Notes: generated by a model not told the origin, from the letters alone. Positions 38,192 to 46,572 are shown, counted from the stretch's first letter. The stretch: 64,000 bases of DNA from Bacillus mycoides (GCF_001757995.1 NZ_LXLV01000004.1:1-64000), one strand, 5' to 3'. Program-made: numbers and translations.

Positions 38192-38842
38192 ATGGTCAGA
38201 AGTCCACTTTTTTTACTCATTTCTAGTATTATTTGCATATTGATAGGGTTTTATATTCAATCAAGTTATATTGAAATTTTTGCATCGGTTATAGGTATTA
38301 TTAATGTTTGGTTACTAGCAAGGGAAAAGGTATCCAACTTTTTATTTGGGATGATTACAGTTGCGGTATTTCTGTATATTTTCATCACACAAGGCTTATA
38401 CGCAATGGCAGTATTAGCAGTCTTTCAATTCATATTTAATGTATATGGTTGGTATTACTGGATTGCGCGTAGTGGAGAGGAAGAGGTAAAACCGACAGTG
38501 CGCTTAGATTTGAAAGGGTGGACTATTTATATACTTTTTATTTTAGTAGCTTGGATTGGTTGGGGATATTATCAAGTCCGTTATTTAGAATCAACAAGTC
38601 CATATTTAGATGCTTTAAACGCTGTATTAGGACTAGTAGCTCAATTTATGCTAAGTCGAAAAATCCTAGAAAATTGGCATTTATGGATTTTGTATAACAT
38701 AGTTAGCATTGTGATTTATATTTCAACTGGCTTATACGTCATGCTAATATTAGCTATTATTAATCTGTTTCTATGCGTAGATGGTTTGCTAGAGTGGAAG
38801 AAAAACTATAAAGAGCGAGAATGTGTAAAAAATTATATTTAG
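38192..38842 (+). CDS. pnuC: PnuC-type nicotinamide riboside transporter
   Basis: A 216-aa membrane protein with about seven helices and the PnuC hallmark QFIFNVYGWYYW, followed by a W-rich helix 4 and NLFLCVDGLLEWKK. It imports nicotinamide riboside for NAD synthesis; members of the family can instead carry thiamine or riboflavin, but no TPP or FMN riboswitch precedes it. Start ATG 38192 with GGGGAGAG; an upstream frame to 38153 is non-coding. Confidence 0.88.
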   Translation: MVRSPLFLLISSIICILIGFYIQSSYIEIFASVIGIINVWLLAREKVSNFLFGMITVAVFLYIFITQGLYAMAVLAVFQFIFNVYGWYYWIARSGEEEVKPTVRLDLKGWTIYILFILVAWIGWGYYQVRYLESTSPYLDALNAVLGLVAQFMLSRKILENWHLWILYNIVSIVIYISTGLYVMLILAIINLFLCVDGLLEWKKNYKERECVKNYI

Positions 38843-38858
38843 AAAACAATTATAATCG

Positions 38859-38893
38859 AAAAACCCCTGAAGCATATATGCCTCAGGGGTTTG
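38859..38893. terminator. Bidirectional terminator
   Basis: AAACCCCTGA / TCAGGGGTTT hairpin between the converging pnuC and glcU genes. Confidence 0.85.
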
Positions 38894-38909
38894 TTAATAG
38901 AATATAAGC

Positions 38910-39761
38910 TTATGCTTTCGTCATACCAAGCAATACAGCACCGCCGATAATTAAAACACTACCTAGTGCAATAAAGATCAATTGACGTTTTGTTTTCTTT
39001 TCACCTAAGAAGACAATCGCACCGAATGTTGAGATAACGATTCCAGTTTGAGATAATGGGAAGCTTGTTGCTACTCCGACACGTGGTAGTGAAAGAAGTA
39101 AGAATAAGTTTCCTGTTCCCCATAGTAAACCAGATAAAGCATTACGAATTGCATATTTGTTAAATGGTTTATGTTTAGATGTCAGTACAACCGCACCAAC
39201 GAACATACCAACTGCCTGTGGTAAAATAGCAGACCAACCATCAATGTTATACCAACGAATAATAATTACATATACAAGATAGCCGAAAGTAGAAACAATT
39301 AAAGTAAGAAGTCCCTTTTTCAATTGTCCTGGTGGCTGTGCATTTTCTTTATCATCTAATGATGTGAATACTACACCAACTACGATTAATAGGATTGCAA
39401 TCGTTCCCAGAACAATCGTTGTAGTAGTAGTCCACTCACGAAAAGCGATAACTCCAAAGATAGAAGTTGCAACAAGCTGCATACCAGTAGAAATAGTTAC
39501 AGTAGTTGAAACACCTAGTTTTTCAACTGTTTTTAATTGGTTTACTTGTCCTAAAGCCCAGAATAAACCTGAAATAAAGCCAACAATCAAGACTGTCATT
39601 GTTAAAGTTGGTTGAGTAAATACATACATAATTGTTGCGAAGAATAGAGCGCCGATTGTCATACCTACCGTTTGGCTATATGCACCACCGCCCATTTTTA
39701 CGCTTACTAATAAGATGTTTCCCCATGCGATTGCAGGAAGAAGCGCTAATAAAATGTCCAT
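38910..39761 (-). CDS. glcU: GlcU-type glucose uptake protein (GRP transporter)
   Basis: A 283-aa protein with ten membrane helices, of the glucose/ribose porter family in the DMT superfamily. Motifs are LPAIAWGNILLVSVKMGG at the N-terminus, FISGLFWALGQVNQLKTVE, and GLLWGTGNLFLLLSLPRVGVA. Takes up glucose by proton symport, providing glucose for spore germination or dehydrogenase routes in bacilli. RBS GGGAGTC. A striking inverted repeat lies upstream (39813-39855). Confidence 0.9.
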   Translation of the reverse strand: MDILLALLPAIAWGNILLVSVKMGGGAYSQTVGMTIGALFFATIMYVFTQPTLTMTVLIVGFISGLFWALGQVNQLKTVEKLGVSTTVTISTGMQLVATSIFGVIAFREWTTTTTIVLGTIAILLIVVGVVFTSLDDKENAQPPGQLKKGLLTLIVSTFGYLVYVIIIRWYNIDGWSAILPQAVGMFVGAVVLTSKHKPFNKYAIRNALSGLLWGTGNLFLLLSLPRVGVATSFPLSQTGIVISTFGAIVFLGEKKTKRQLIFIALGSVLIIGGAVLLGMTKA

Positions 39762-39812
39762 TACAAGACTCCCTTCGGTTTTCTATACCAATATAATTAC
39801 ATATCGTTCTAA

Positions 39813-39855
39813 CGATCGGTAATTCCCCACTAATAGAGTAGAAGATTACCGATCG
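39813..39855. promoter_or_regulatory. Inverted repeat upstream of glcU (possible operator)
   Basis: CGATCGGTAAT and ATTACCGATCG, perfect 11-bp arms 21 bp apart, about 50 bp upstream of the glcU start. The half-site centres are 32 bp apart, about three helical turns. No T-run, so an operator is more likely than a terminator. The rest of 39762-40062 shows nothing else. Confidence 0.5.
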
Positions 39856-40038
39856 CTAAAACAGGATGAAGAACTTACGATATAAATGCGTTTTCATTTC
39901 TTCATTTTTTGAAACACCTCCATATAATAACAGGAAATTGCCTATTTTAGAAAGTAAATTCAAATAGAATGTATATTTAAATAAAAAATAAGATTCAGTT
40001 ATTTTTCAGCGGTATATTTTATTTCTTAGGAAATAAAG

Positions 40039-40064
40039 AAGCAGCTTTTGTCGAAAGCTGCTTT
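40039..40064 (-). terminator. modAB terminator
   Basis: AAAGCAGCTTT / AAAGCTGCTT hairpin followed on the minus strand by TTCTTTATTT. Confidence 0.6.
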
Positions 40065-40737
40065 AAGAAGTGGTAATTCGTTTATTAATGAGTTGAATAC
40101 ATAATAAAAATAGAAGTGACATGCTAATGGTTATGATGACAAGAGTCCAAGCGAGTTGCATATTACTTGCATCAATAGCCATATAAATCGCCGTTGGAAT
40201 CGTTTGTGTTTTGCCAGGTATATTTCCTGCAAACATTAAAGTAGCACCAAATTCACCGAGCGCGCGAACAAAGCTTAAAATCATACCGCTAAGTAGTGCC
40301 GGAAATGCAAGCGGTAGTGTAACGTGTAGAAAAACTTGATATTCACTTGCACCAAGGTCGCGTGCGCCATCTTCAATTTGCACATTTGCGATAGAAAATC
40401 CTGTTTTTGCTGATTGATACATAAGTGGAAATGCAACGACTGTAGAAGCAATGATAGCAGCAGTTGATGTAAACATAATGGACTGCTGAAATAATGATTC
40501 GATCCACTTTCCAATGGGACTGTTATTTCCGAAAATGATAATGAGGAAAAAGCCAATAACAGTTGGGGGAAGCACCATTGGTAATAAGAAAATAGTTTCT
40601 AGTAGTACTTTATATCGCCACGAGGAGCGTGCTAACGCCCGTCCAATAATCGTTCCCAAAATCGTAACGATAACAGTGGCGCAAGCAGCTACTCGCAAAG
40701 ATAGAAAGACAGGTGACAAAATGGTATCAAAGCTCAT
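40063..40737 (-). CDS. modB: Molybdate ABC transporter permease ModB
   Basis: A 224-aa permease with five to six helices. It has ModB/CysT features: ETIFLLPMVLPPTVIGFFL, GARDLGASEYQVFLHVTLP (EAA loop) and FVRALGEFGATLMFAGN (the ModB signature). It starts 5 bp after the modA stop. No modC ATPase gene follows; the next gene is glcU, transcribed in the same direction but behind a terminator. Confidence 0.93.
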   Translation of the reverse strand: MSFDTILSPVFLSLRVAACATVIVTILGTIIGRALARSSWRYKVLLETIFLLPMVLPPTVIGFFLIIIFGNNSPIGKWIESLFQQSIMFTSTAAIIASTVVAFPLMYQSAKTGFSIANVQIEDGARDLGASEYQVFLHVTLPLAFPALLSGMILSFVRALGEFGATLMFAGNIPGKTQTIPTAIYMAIDASNMQLAWTLVIITISMSLLFLLCIQLINKRITTS

Positions 40738-40742
40738 AGCAA

Positions 40743-41549
40743 TTATGGCAGGATTGTAAATCCATATTTCTTAAAGATAGATTGTGCATCTTTTGATTGC
40801 AAATACTCATAGAATAAAGTCGCCTCTTTCTTATGCTTAGATTCCTTTATAACGCCTAAAGGATAGTGGATTGGCTCATGAGAAGTAGCCGCCGCCGTCT
40901 CTCCAATTTTTACTTTGTCTGAAATGAGAGCATCTGTTTTGTATACAATACCAGCATCGACATTACCTGTTTCTACATATGTTAACACTTGGCGAACATC
41001 TTTTGTAAATACGATTTTGTTTTGAATGTCATTCCAAAGATTTTCATGTGAGAGAGAAGCTTTTGCATATTTTCCTGCAGGTACAGATTCAGGTGTACCA
41101 AGTGCGATTTTCTTGATTTTCTCATCCTTTAAATCTTGAAATTTTGTAAGAGAACTATCTTTTGGGACGACTAGAACTAGTTCATTTCCAAGAAGATTTT
41201 TTCCTTCTTTTTCATTAATGAATCCTTTTTTAACAAGAGTTTGGAATTTATCTTCTGCTGCAGAGAAGAATAAATCAGCAGGCGCACCTTGTTCAATTTG
41301 TTGTTGAAGTGCACCAGAAGCACCGAAATTAAAGGAAAGTTTAATATTAGGCTCTTTCTCTTTATATTGTTTTTCAATTTCTTTTAATGCATCTTGTAAG
41401 CTAGCAGCAGCTGATATAGTCAGTTCGACTGTTTTTCTCTCTTTAGCAGCTGACTTTTCTTTCTTTTCCCCGCTTGTACAAGCAGCACTAAATATAAGAA
41501 GAAAAGAAAGTATAAGTGCCCCGATGGATCGTAATGTGAATTTGTTCAT
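40743..41549 (-). CDS. modA: Molybdate-binding lipoprotein ModA
   Basis: A 268-aa molybdate-binding protein. Lipobox FSAACTS (Cys about 24), SAAASLQDALKEIE and FNFGASGALQQQIEQGAPAD, the oxyanion-binding segments, then a VDAGIVYKTDAL segment. RBS GAAAGGGG. Divergent from the regulator at 41711, with a repeat-rich operator region between. Confidence 0.94.
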   Translation of the reverse strand: MNKFTLRSIGALILSFLLIFSAACTSGEKKEKSAAKERKTVELTISAAASLQDALKEIEKQYKEKEPNIKLSFNFGASGALQQQIEQGAPADLFFSAAEDKFQTLVKKGFINEKEGKNLLGNELVLVVPKDSSLTKFQDLKDEKIKKIALGTPESVPAGKYAKASLSHENLWNDIQNKIVFTKDVRQVLTYVETGNVDAGIVYKTDALISDKVKIGETAAATSHEPIHYPLGVIKESKHKKEATLFYEYLQSKDAQSIFKKYGFTILP

Positions 41550-41580
41550 AAAAAAATCCCCTTTCGTTTTGACATATTCA

Positions 41581-41630
41581 ATTATAACTAAATATAACTA
41601 ATTATAACTAGTTATAATTGAATATAATTT
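41581..41630. promoter_or_regulatory. Five phased 10-bp repeats in the modA/regulator intergenic region
   Basis: Five consecutive 10-bp units: ATTATAACTA, AATATAACTA, ATTATAACTA, GTTATAATTG, AATATAATTT. They include a perfect 20-bp palindrome at 41600-41619 centred on CTAG. The period equals about one helical turn, and the block sits between divergent start codons. It looks like a cooperative operator for the 41711 regulator and also covers the probable -35/-10 regions. Confidence 0.6.
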
Positions 41631-41710
41631 GAACGATGTAGTTGTTTTTAAAAAATAGGAGAAATATTCTTTTCTTTGTTACAATGAAGGAAGAAAGTGA
41701 GGAATCGTCT

Positions 41711-42631
41711 ATGGATCATCATTCCTACACAACGGAAGAAGTAGCGAAGCGATTAAAGGTATCAAAATTAACTGTATATGACTTGATTAAAAAGGGAGAA
41801 CTTCCTTCTTATAGAGTTGGTAGACAGATGCGTATTGATGCAACTGATTTAGAACAATATATAAAGCAAATGAAAACGGGAAAGGTGCAAGTTACTCCTA
41901 TAAAGAAGACTGAAAATAGTATTTCGAGTACATGCATCATTAGCGGTCAAGAACTAACGTTAGATATGTTGGCAAAGCATATAGAAAATCGATTGCCAAA
42001 TTCTAATATATTAAGAGCGTATCAAGGTAGTTTAACGAGTTTAGTGAAGATGTACCAAGGAGAAGGAAGTGTGGTTAGTTTACACTTATTTGATGGTGAA
42101 ACGGGTACATATAATGTTCCTTACGTAAAGCGTATTTTAGTTGGACAACCATGTATTATGATGAATTTATTGGAAAGAAATGTGGGTTTTTATGTCCAAA
42201 AAGGAAATCCCAAGAAAATAAATACATGGGCTGACATATCTCAATCCTCTATAAAGTTTATAAATCGAGAAAAAGGTTCTGGTATTAGGGTGCTAGTGGA
42301 TGAACAATTAAGAATTCAAAAGTTAAATAAAGAACATATTAGTGGATATGACTGGGAAGAATCAAATCATCTTGGTGTTGCTTCGCAAGTTGCGAATGGA
42401 AAAGCTGATGTTGGGATAGGGTCAGAAAAGGTTTCGCAAATTGTAAATGTAGACTTTATTCCAATAATGAAAGAGCAGTATGATTTAGTGATTTTGAAGA
42501 ATAAAGAAAATGAGGAGCTTATCGAAGTTATGAAAGAAATTCTGCAATCGGAAGAATTTCATAATGAATTAAAAGCGATTGGCGGATATGATATTACGAA
42601 AACAGGCCAAATTATATATGAAACAAACTAA
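41711..42631 (+). CDS. HTH (excisionase-type) plus periplasmic-binding-like transcriptional regulator
   Basis: About 306 aa. An N-terminal MerR/excisionase-like helix-turn-helix (TEEVAKRLKVSKLTVYDLI, then GRQMRIDATDLEQYI) is joined to a PBP-like ligand domain (about 95-300) of the type found in molybdate-related regulators. The start is the ATG at 41711 behind GTGAGGAA; in-frame ATGs upstream lack sites. Divergent to modAB, so it is the likely oxyanion-responsive controller of modAB; this is inference from context and domain type. Confidence 0.8.
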   Translation: MDHHSYTTEEVAKRLKVSKLTVYDLIKKGELPSYRVGRQMRIDATDLEQYIKQMKTGKVQVTPIKKTENSISSTCIISGQELTLDMLAKHIENRLPNSNILRAYQGSLTSLVKMYQGEGSVVSLHLFDGETGTYNVPYVKRILVGQPCIMMNLLERNVGFYVQKGNPKKINTWADISQSSIKFINREKGSGIRVLVDEQLRIQKLNKEHISGYDWEESNHLGVASQVANGKADVGIGSEKVSQIVNVDFIPIMKEQYDLVILKNKENEELIEVMKEILQSEEFHNELKAIGGYDITKTGQIIYETN

Positions 42632-42664
42632 AAAGCTGCTTGTCTATAAGACGAGCAGCTTTTT
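42630..42664 (+). terminator. Terminator
   Basis: AAAAGCTGCT / AGCAGCTTTT hairpin shared by the converging regulator and peptide units. Confidence 0.85.
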
Positions 42665-42696
42665 CTATATATAAAGGGGTTTGGGGAAACGAATTG

Positions 42697-42798
42697 TTAA
42701 ACAAGACTTTGAGCAAGTGTGTAAATGAAAGCTGTAAGAAGAGTCGCTCCACTTGCAAGTCCGATAAAGTCTGATTTATTGAAAGTAATGTTGTTCAT
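42697..42798 (-). CDS. Small peptide B1 (33 aa), second gene of peptide pair 1
   Basis: An ATG start with a perfectly placed GGAGAG, 12 bp after the peptide A1 stop. Sequence begins MNNITFNKSDFIGLASGA and continues as one hydrophobic helix. Two sibling genes at 45218 and 46317 preserve length, start, RBS and sequence (FNKLDFLGLASG, LLTAFIYA), so this is a real conserved gene too short for normal gene callers. Likely a membrane-associated peptide of unknown function. Confidence 0.75.
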   Translation of the reverse strand: MNNITFNKSDFIGLASGATLLTAFIYTLAQSLV

Positions 42799-42810
42799 AA
42801 TAATCTCTCC

Positions 42811-42912
42811 TTATTTGTTTAATGTAGTCGCAACTGCTTTTGCATCGATAAGTGTGGATAGCACCATGCCCATTGTATTTAAAAATTTATTTGATTTCAT
42901 TTTGTTCATCAT
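42811..42912 (-). CDS. Small peptide A1 (33 aa), first gene of peptide pair 1
   Basis: Starts MMNKMKSNKFLNTMGMVLS and ends LIDAKAVATTLNK. RBS AAAAGGAGCG is correctly spaced. It belongs to a family in this window with a shared core (L-[IV]-D-A-K-A-V): copies at 45326 and 46425, plus a shorter relative at 56441. No signal peptide; the C-terminal half is predicted to be an amphipathic helix. Transcribed from the BceR-type promoter at 42960-43024. Confidence 0.78.
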   Translation of the reverse strand: MMNKMKSNKFLNTMGMVLSTLIDAKAVATTLNK

Positions 42913-42959
42913 GCGTATCCGCTCCTTTTCGAATTGTTGTTGCCCTGCTTTATGTCTTA

Positions 42960-43024
42960 ATTATATGAAATATGATCGCCTGCAACTATCGAATTAGCTT
43001 ACGGAAGACTTACACTTTTGTAAG
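42960..43024 (-). promoter_or_regulatory. BceR-type promoter of peptide pair 1
   Basis: On the minus strand: CTTACAAAAGTGTAAG (TNACA-N4-TGTAA), 21 bases containing GTAAGCTAATTCGA, -35 TAGTTG, 17 bases, -10 TATAAT. The same 65-bp arrangement recurs seven more times in the window. Confidence 0.75.
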
Positions 43025-43032
43025 AATGTCCT

Positions 43033-43899
43033 TCAAAGCATATTGATATGATGATGCTCTTCAATTGTTTTTAAAAAGCTACGCATTGAATTCGTCATAT
43101 AGCTATCTTTACGGCGTATGAAAACCGTTGAAATACTACCATATTTTTCAGGGATTGCATGGCAATGTACTTTACCTGCCTTGGAAAGATGCTGGACGGC
43201 GGACTGCGGTACGAGTGTAATCCCAAGGCCGAGTGCAACACTGTTTAGTATTGTTTCTAATATATTAAATTCCATAATTCTTTTTGGCAGCAAACCTTCA
43301 TCTTTAAGCCAACGTTCTAGCTTGGAGCGGTATCCACATCCTTGATTAAAAACGAGTAGGGGCGTCGTAGTGAATTCTTCTATATGAAAAGCTTTATTTT
43401 GTGTAACAAGCATTAATTTTTCGGTACTAACATCGTATTGTTCAATTAATGGATGTTTAATAGGACCTGATATAAATGCACCATCTAATTGGTGATCGAT
43501 TACTTCTCTAATAAGTTCTTCTGTTAGACCAGCTTGTAATGATAGATCGACATTTGGATAGCTCTTATAGTAAGAAGACAAAATGGTCGGCAATGTGCTT
43601 ACTGTTTCGACTGTACCAATTTTTAATATACCAGATGGTGTTTCGCTATCTAAAAACACTTGTTTTAGCTCTTCAACATCTTGCAAAATTTTATGAACAT
43701 AAACGAGCATTTTTCTACCTTCAGCTGTTAAAGTCATGCCTCGTTTATGACGATAAAAGAGCGGTGTTTTCAGCTCGTTTTCTAATTGTTTAATACGTAC
43801 GGTTACATTTGATTGTACGTAATTCAATTCCTTTGCTGCGCCGCTTACACTACCACGGTCGGCAACGCTTTGGAAGATTTGTAAGTCTCGTAATTCCAT
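43033..43899 (-). CDS. LysR-family transcriptional regulator
   Basis: A 288-aa LysR-type regulator. N-terminal winged [23 protein letters not shown] to [13 protein letters not shown], then a co-inducer domain (about 90-288). The start is the ATG at 43899 behind AAGGAGGAGC; an upstream frame to 43929 is within the operator. Divergent from an EamA transporter gene, with a 37-bp palindrome between them (43914-43950), so it most likely controls that exporter and itself. Confidence 0.93.
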   Translation of the reverse strand: MELRDLQIFQSVADRGSVSGAAKELNYVQSNVTVRIKQLENELKTPLFYRHKRGMTLTAEGRKMLVYVHKILQDVEELKQVFLDSETPSGILKIGTVETVSTLPTILSSYYKSYPNVDLSLQAGLTEELIREVIDHQLDGAFISGPIKHPLIEQYDVSTEKLMLVTQNKAFHIEEFTTTPLLVFNQGCGYRSKLERWLKDEGLLPKRIMEFNILETILNSVALGLGITLVPQSAVQHLSKAGKVHCHAIPEKYGSISTVFIRRKDSYMTNSMRSFLKTIEEHHHINML

Positions 43900-43913
43900 T
43901 TTATGCTCCTCCT

Positions 43914-43950
43914 TGATGTTAACTATCATTATAAATGATAGTTAACATCA
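43914..43950. promoter_or_regulatory. LysR operator palindrome
   Basis: Perfect 16-bp arms TGATGTTAACTATCAT / ATGATAGTTAACATCA around TATAA. It contains a T-N11-A type core and lies between the divergent lysR-like and eamA genes. Confidence 0.75.
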
Positions 43951-44026
43951 TTTTGAATCATTTTACGTGATATATTTTTTCTTTTACAATTCTCTTTGTG
44001 CAAATAGAAAGAAGTGGGGGATTGCG

Positions 44027-44995
44027 GTGAGAAGAAGTCAAATGATAATAGGTGCGTTGGCATGTTTAATTGCAAGTATGTCATGGGGAGCAATGTTTCC
44101 TGTTGCTGATCATGCACTAGAATACATAGATCCATTTTATTTTTCACTTATTCGCTATGGAGCGGTAGCAATAGTGCTGATGGTATTATTGTTAATGAAA
44201 GAAGGAAAGAAAGCATTTCGTTTAGAAGGAAGAGGAAAGTTACTCGTCTTTTTTGGAACGATGGCGTTTACCGTATATAATGTATTAATTTTTCTAGGGC
44301 AAATGTTAATGGGAAAATCAGGTGTAATGGTAGCTTCTATTATGGAGGCGCTTATGCCGATGATTTCCATTTGTATTCTATGGGGATATAAACATATAAA
44401 ACCGAAAAAGTATATGATAACGAGCATGTGTATTGCTTTTGTAGGAGCTGTGTTTGTTATTACGAAAGGTGACATGAGTTTCTTTTTAACATTGAAAGAT
44501 AACATGTTTTCACTAGCATTTATATTTGTTGGTGTTGTAGGCTGGGTTATTTATACGATGGGTGGTCAAACATGTAGCGATTGGTCAACATTACGTTATT
44601 CTACGTTGACATGTGTATTTGGTACAACTGTCACAGGGATTATAACTGTAATCATTACGTCACTTGGATATGTATCAGTTCCAAGCGTGGGAACGATTTC
44701 TATTGTGAAATATGATTTGTTATTTATGATGACATTACCAGGTATCGTAGCACTACTTGCTTGGAACTACGGTGTGAAAATCTTATCATCAATTAATGGT
44801 ATTTTATTTATTAACTTTGTGCCAATTACTACTTTAGTTATTATGATGATGCAAGGGTATAAAATAACAACGTTTGATATTGTAGGAACATTATTTGTTA
44901 TTGCAGCGCTTATTCGTAATAATGTTTGTCAGAGAAAAGAAGAAAATGTAAATAAACAAATTTTACAAGAAAAGCAATTGCGTCAAGCTGTTTAA
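44027..44995 (+). CDS. EamA/DMT-family transporter
   Basis: A 322-aa protein with ten membrane helices and two EamA repeats (first around ASMSWGAMFPVADHALEYI, second around VGVVGWVIYTMGG). The start chosen is a GTG at 44027 with AGTGGGGGA; the ATG at 44042 is an alternative. Probably exports an amino acid or related metabolite. Divergent LysR regulator and palindrome suggest ligand-dependent induction. A 46-aa ORF follows after 21 bp and may be co-transcribed. Confidence 0.88.
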   Translation: MRRSQMIIGALACLIASMSWGAMFPVADHALEYIDPFYFSLIRYGAVAIVLMVLLLMKEGKKAFRLEGRGKLLVFFGTMAFTVYNVLIFLGQMLMGKSGVMVASIMEALMPMISICILWGYKHIKPKKYMITSMCIAFVGAVFVITKGDMSFFLTLKDNMFSLAFIFVGVVGWVIYTMGGQTCSDWSTLRYSTLTCVFGTTVTGIITVIITSLGYVSVPSVGTISIVKYDLLFMMTLPGIVALLAWNYGVKILSSINGILFINFVPITTLVIMMMQGYKITTFDIVGTLFVIAALIRNNVCQRKEENVNKQILQEKQLRQAV

Positions 44996-45016
44996 TAGGC
45001 AACTGGAGGATTTTAT

Positions 45017-45157
45017 ATGTTAGAAAGTTTATTGTTTTTCTTTGCTGCTGGAGTTGCCTGCGAGCTTGCAGCAATTAATCGAAACGGTCGTAAGAATATA
45101 AAACAACAAGCTGAACTGATACAGCTTTTAAAAGAATTGAAGGAAAGAAAAAATTAA
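45017..45157 (+). CDS. Small membrane protein (46 aa)
   Basis: ATG with an AACTGGAGGATTTT site. The sequence begins MLESLLFFFAAGVACELAAI, one membrane helix, and continues into a basic tail (KNIKQQAELIQLLKELKER). It follows the EamA gene by 21 bp and ends in a terminator, so it is probably the second gene of that operon. Function unknown. Confidence 0.7.
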   Translation: MLESLLFFFAAGVACELAAINRNGRKNIKQQAELIQLLKELKERKN

Positions 45158-45189
45158 AAAGACGACCGGGCATAGACGGTCGTCTTTTT
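45156..45189. terminator. Bidirectional terminator (repeat copy 1)
   Basis: AAAAAGACGACCG / CGGTCGTCTTTTT, loop GGCATAGA. The same 34-bp terminator recurs at 46254-46288, as part of a duplicated peptide module. Confidence 0.92.
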
Positions 45190-45217
45190 CTATATAAAGG
45201 GGAAAGGGGACACAAAG

Positions 45218-45313
45218 TTATATAAGCGTAGCAGCGTAAATGAAAGCAGTAAGAAGAATCGAGCCGCTAGCTAGTCCTAAAAAATCTAATTTGTTAAAAG
45301 TCATGTTATTCAT
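45218..45313 (-). CDS. Small peptide B2 (31 aa), second gene of peptide pair 2
   Basis: Starts MNNMTFNKLDFLGLASGS, with a hydrophobic helix to the end. RBS GGAGAATG lies 12 bp after the A2 stop. Paralog of the peptides at 42697 and 46317. Confidence 0.78.
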   Translation of the reverse strand: MNNMTFNKLDFLGLASGSILLTAFIYAATLI

Positions 45314-45325
45314 AATACATTCTCC

Positions 45326-45427
45326 TTACTTGTTTAATGTAGAAGCAACAGCTTTTGCATCGATAAGAGCGGAAAATACCATGCCCATTGTATTTAAGAA
45401 ATTGTTCGTTTTCATTTTGTTCATCAT
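45326..45427 (-). CDS. Small peptide A2 (33 aa), first gene of peptide pair 2
   Basis: Starts MMNKMKTNNFLNTMGMVFS and ends LIDAKAVASTLNK. RBS AAAAGGAGCG. Identical in protein sequence to A3 at 46425, and close to A1. Confidence 0.8.
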   Translation of the reverse strand: MMNKMKTNNFLNTMGMVFSALIDAKAVASTLNK

Positions 45428-45472
45428 ATTTATCCGCTCCTTTTCAAATGGTTGTTGTTTCTTTCTGACTTA

Positions 45473-45537
45473 ATTGTATGAAATATTGCAAGAAGTAACT
45501 ATCGAATTAGCTTACAAGAAAATTACACTTTTGTAAG
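45473..45537 (-). promoter_or_regulatory. BceR-type promoter of peptide pair 2
   Basis: Minus strand: TTACAAAAGTGTAA box, 21 bases with GTAAGCTAATTCGA, -35 TAGTTA, 17 bases, -10 TACAAT. Confidence 0.75.
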
Positions 45538-45649
45538 AATTGAAATTTAACAATAAATACTTATTTTTATTACCAACTCCTAAAACTTAGTGTTATAATC
45601 GTTGTAAGAAAATGATTATACTTCGGATATTCAGAAAGGAACGAAACAA

Positions 45650-46255
45650 ATGTATAAAACAATTACATTTTCGTTGAAATATATATTTAAAATGGCTGGG
45701 AAGGTAGAAGTACAAGGGAGAGAAAAATTACCAGAAGGTGGCCCTTACGTTGTTGCGTGCACGCATACAAGTTTTATGGATGTTTTAATGTTAGCAGCAG
45801 GAATGTATCCAACCCAAATTCATTACATGGCAAAAAAAGAATTGTTTGAAGGGAAATTTAAAAATTGGTTTTTTAAAAATGTAAATGCGTTCCCTGTAGA
45901 CCGTGCAAATCCGGGGCCAAGTACATTGAAAATTCCATCACGCTTATTAAAAGAAGGAAAAGTAGTAGGGATTTTTCCAAGTGGAACGAGATCATCAGAA
46001 GACGTTTCATTAAAAGCTGGTGCTGTTACAATTGCAATGCGTTCTAACGTTCCGTTAATACCGGCAGCTTATGTTGGGCCATCAAGTGTAAAAGAATTAA
46101 TAAAAGGGAAAAAGGCACGATTGATTTTTGGAGATCCGATTCAAATTGATGCTGGAGAACAAGTAGACCGAAAAACGGCTATGAAAATGATGACAGATGA
46201 ATTAAATGCAAAGTTTGAAGAACTAAAGGAAGTTTTGCAGCCAAATCAAAACTAA
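45650..46255 (+). CDS. plsC: 1-acyl-sn-glycerol-3-phosphate acyltransferase
   Basis: A 201-aa PlsC-type acyltransferase making phosphatidic acid from lysophosphatidate. The catalytic HX4D motif reads HTSFMD (about residue 37), followed by FPVDRANPG, FPSGTRSSED and VPLIPAAYVGP motif blocks. RBS AAAGGAACG. It sits between two copies of the peptide module and probably has its own promoter (a TATAAT at 45594). Functional link to the peptides is unknown; it may simply be where the module was duplicated. Confidence 0.93.
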   Translation: MYKTITFSLKYIFKMAGKVEVQGREKLPEGGPYVVACTHTSFMDVLMLAAGMYPTQIHYMAKKELFEGKFKNWFFKNVNAFPVDRANPGPSTLKIPSRLLKEGKVVGIFPSGTRSSEDVSLKAGAVTIAMRSNVPLIPAAYVGPSSVKELIKGKKARLIFGDPIQIDAGEQVDRKTAMKMMTDELNAKFEELKEVLQPNQN

Positions 46256-46288
46256 AAAAGACGACCGGGCATAGACGGTCGTCTTTTT
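46254..46288. terminator. Bidirectional terminator (repeat copy 2)
   Basis: Same AAAAAGACGACCG / CGGTCGTCTTTTT hairpin as at 45156, shared by plsC and peptide pair 3. Confidence 0.92.
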
Positions 46289-46316
46289 CTATATCAAGGG
46301 GAAAGGGGACACAAAG

Positions 46317-46412
46317 TTATATAAGCGTAGTGGCGTAAATGAAAGTAGTAAGAAGAACCCCGCCGCTAGCTAGTCCTAAAAAATCTAATTTGTTAAAAGT
46401 CATGTCATTCAT
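46317..46412 (-). CDS. Small peptide B3 (31 aa), second gene of peptide pair 3
   Basis: Starts MNDMTFNKLDFLGLASGG, with a hydrophobic helix to the end. RBS GGAGAATT. Differs from B2 at a handful of positions. Confidence 0.78.
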   Translation of the reverse strand: MNDMTFNKLDFLGLASGGVLLTTFIYATTLI

Positions 46413-46424
46413 TATAAATTCTCC

Positions 46425-46526
46425 TTACTTGTTTAATGTAGAAGCAACAGCTTTTGCATCGATAAGAGCGGAAAATACCATGCCCATTGTATTTAAGAAA
46501 TTGTTCGTTTTCATTTTGTTCATCAT
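46425..46526 (-). CDS. Small peptide A3 (33 aa), first gene of peptide pair 3
   Basis: Same protein sequence as A2 (ends LIDAKAVASTLNK), with RBS AAAAGGAGCG. The near-identity at the DNA level over the whole module indicates a recent duplication. Confidence 0.8.
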   Translation of the reverse strand: MMNKMKTNNFLNTMGMVFSALIDAKAVASTLNK

Positions 46527-46572
46527 ATAGATCCGCTCCTTTTCGAATAGTTGTTGCCTTGTTTCTGACTTA

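Noticed and set aside
42725-46530. Plus-strand ORFs of 63-90 codons at 42725, 45240 and 46339
   Set aside because: They are the complementary strand of the A/B peptide genes; the minus-strand frames have ribosome binding sites and a shared promoter, the plus-strand ones do not.
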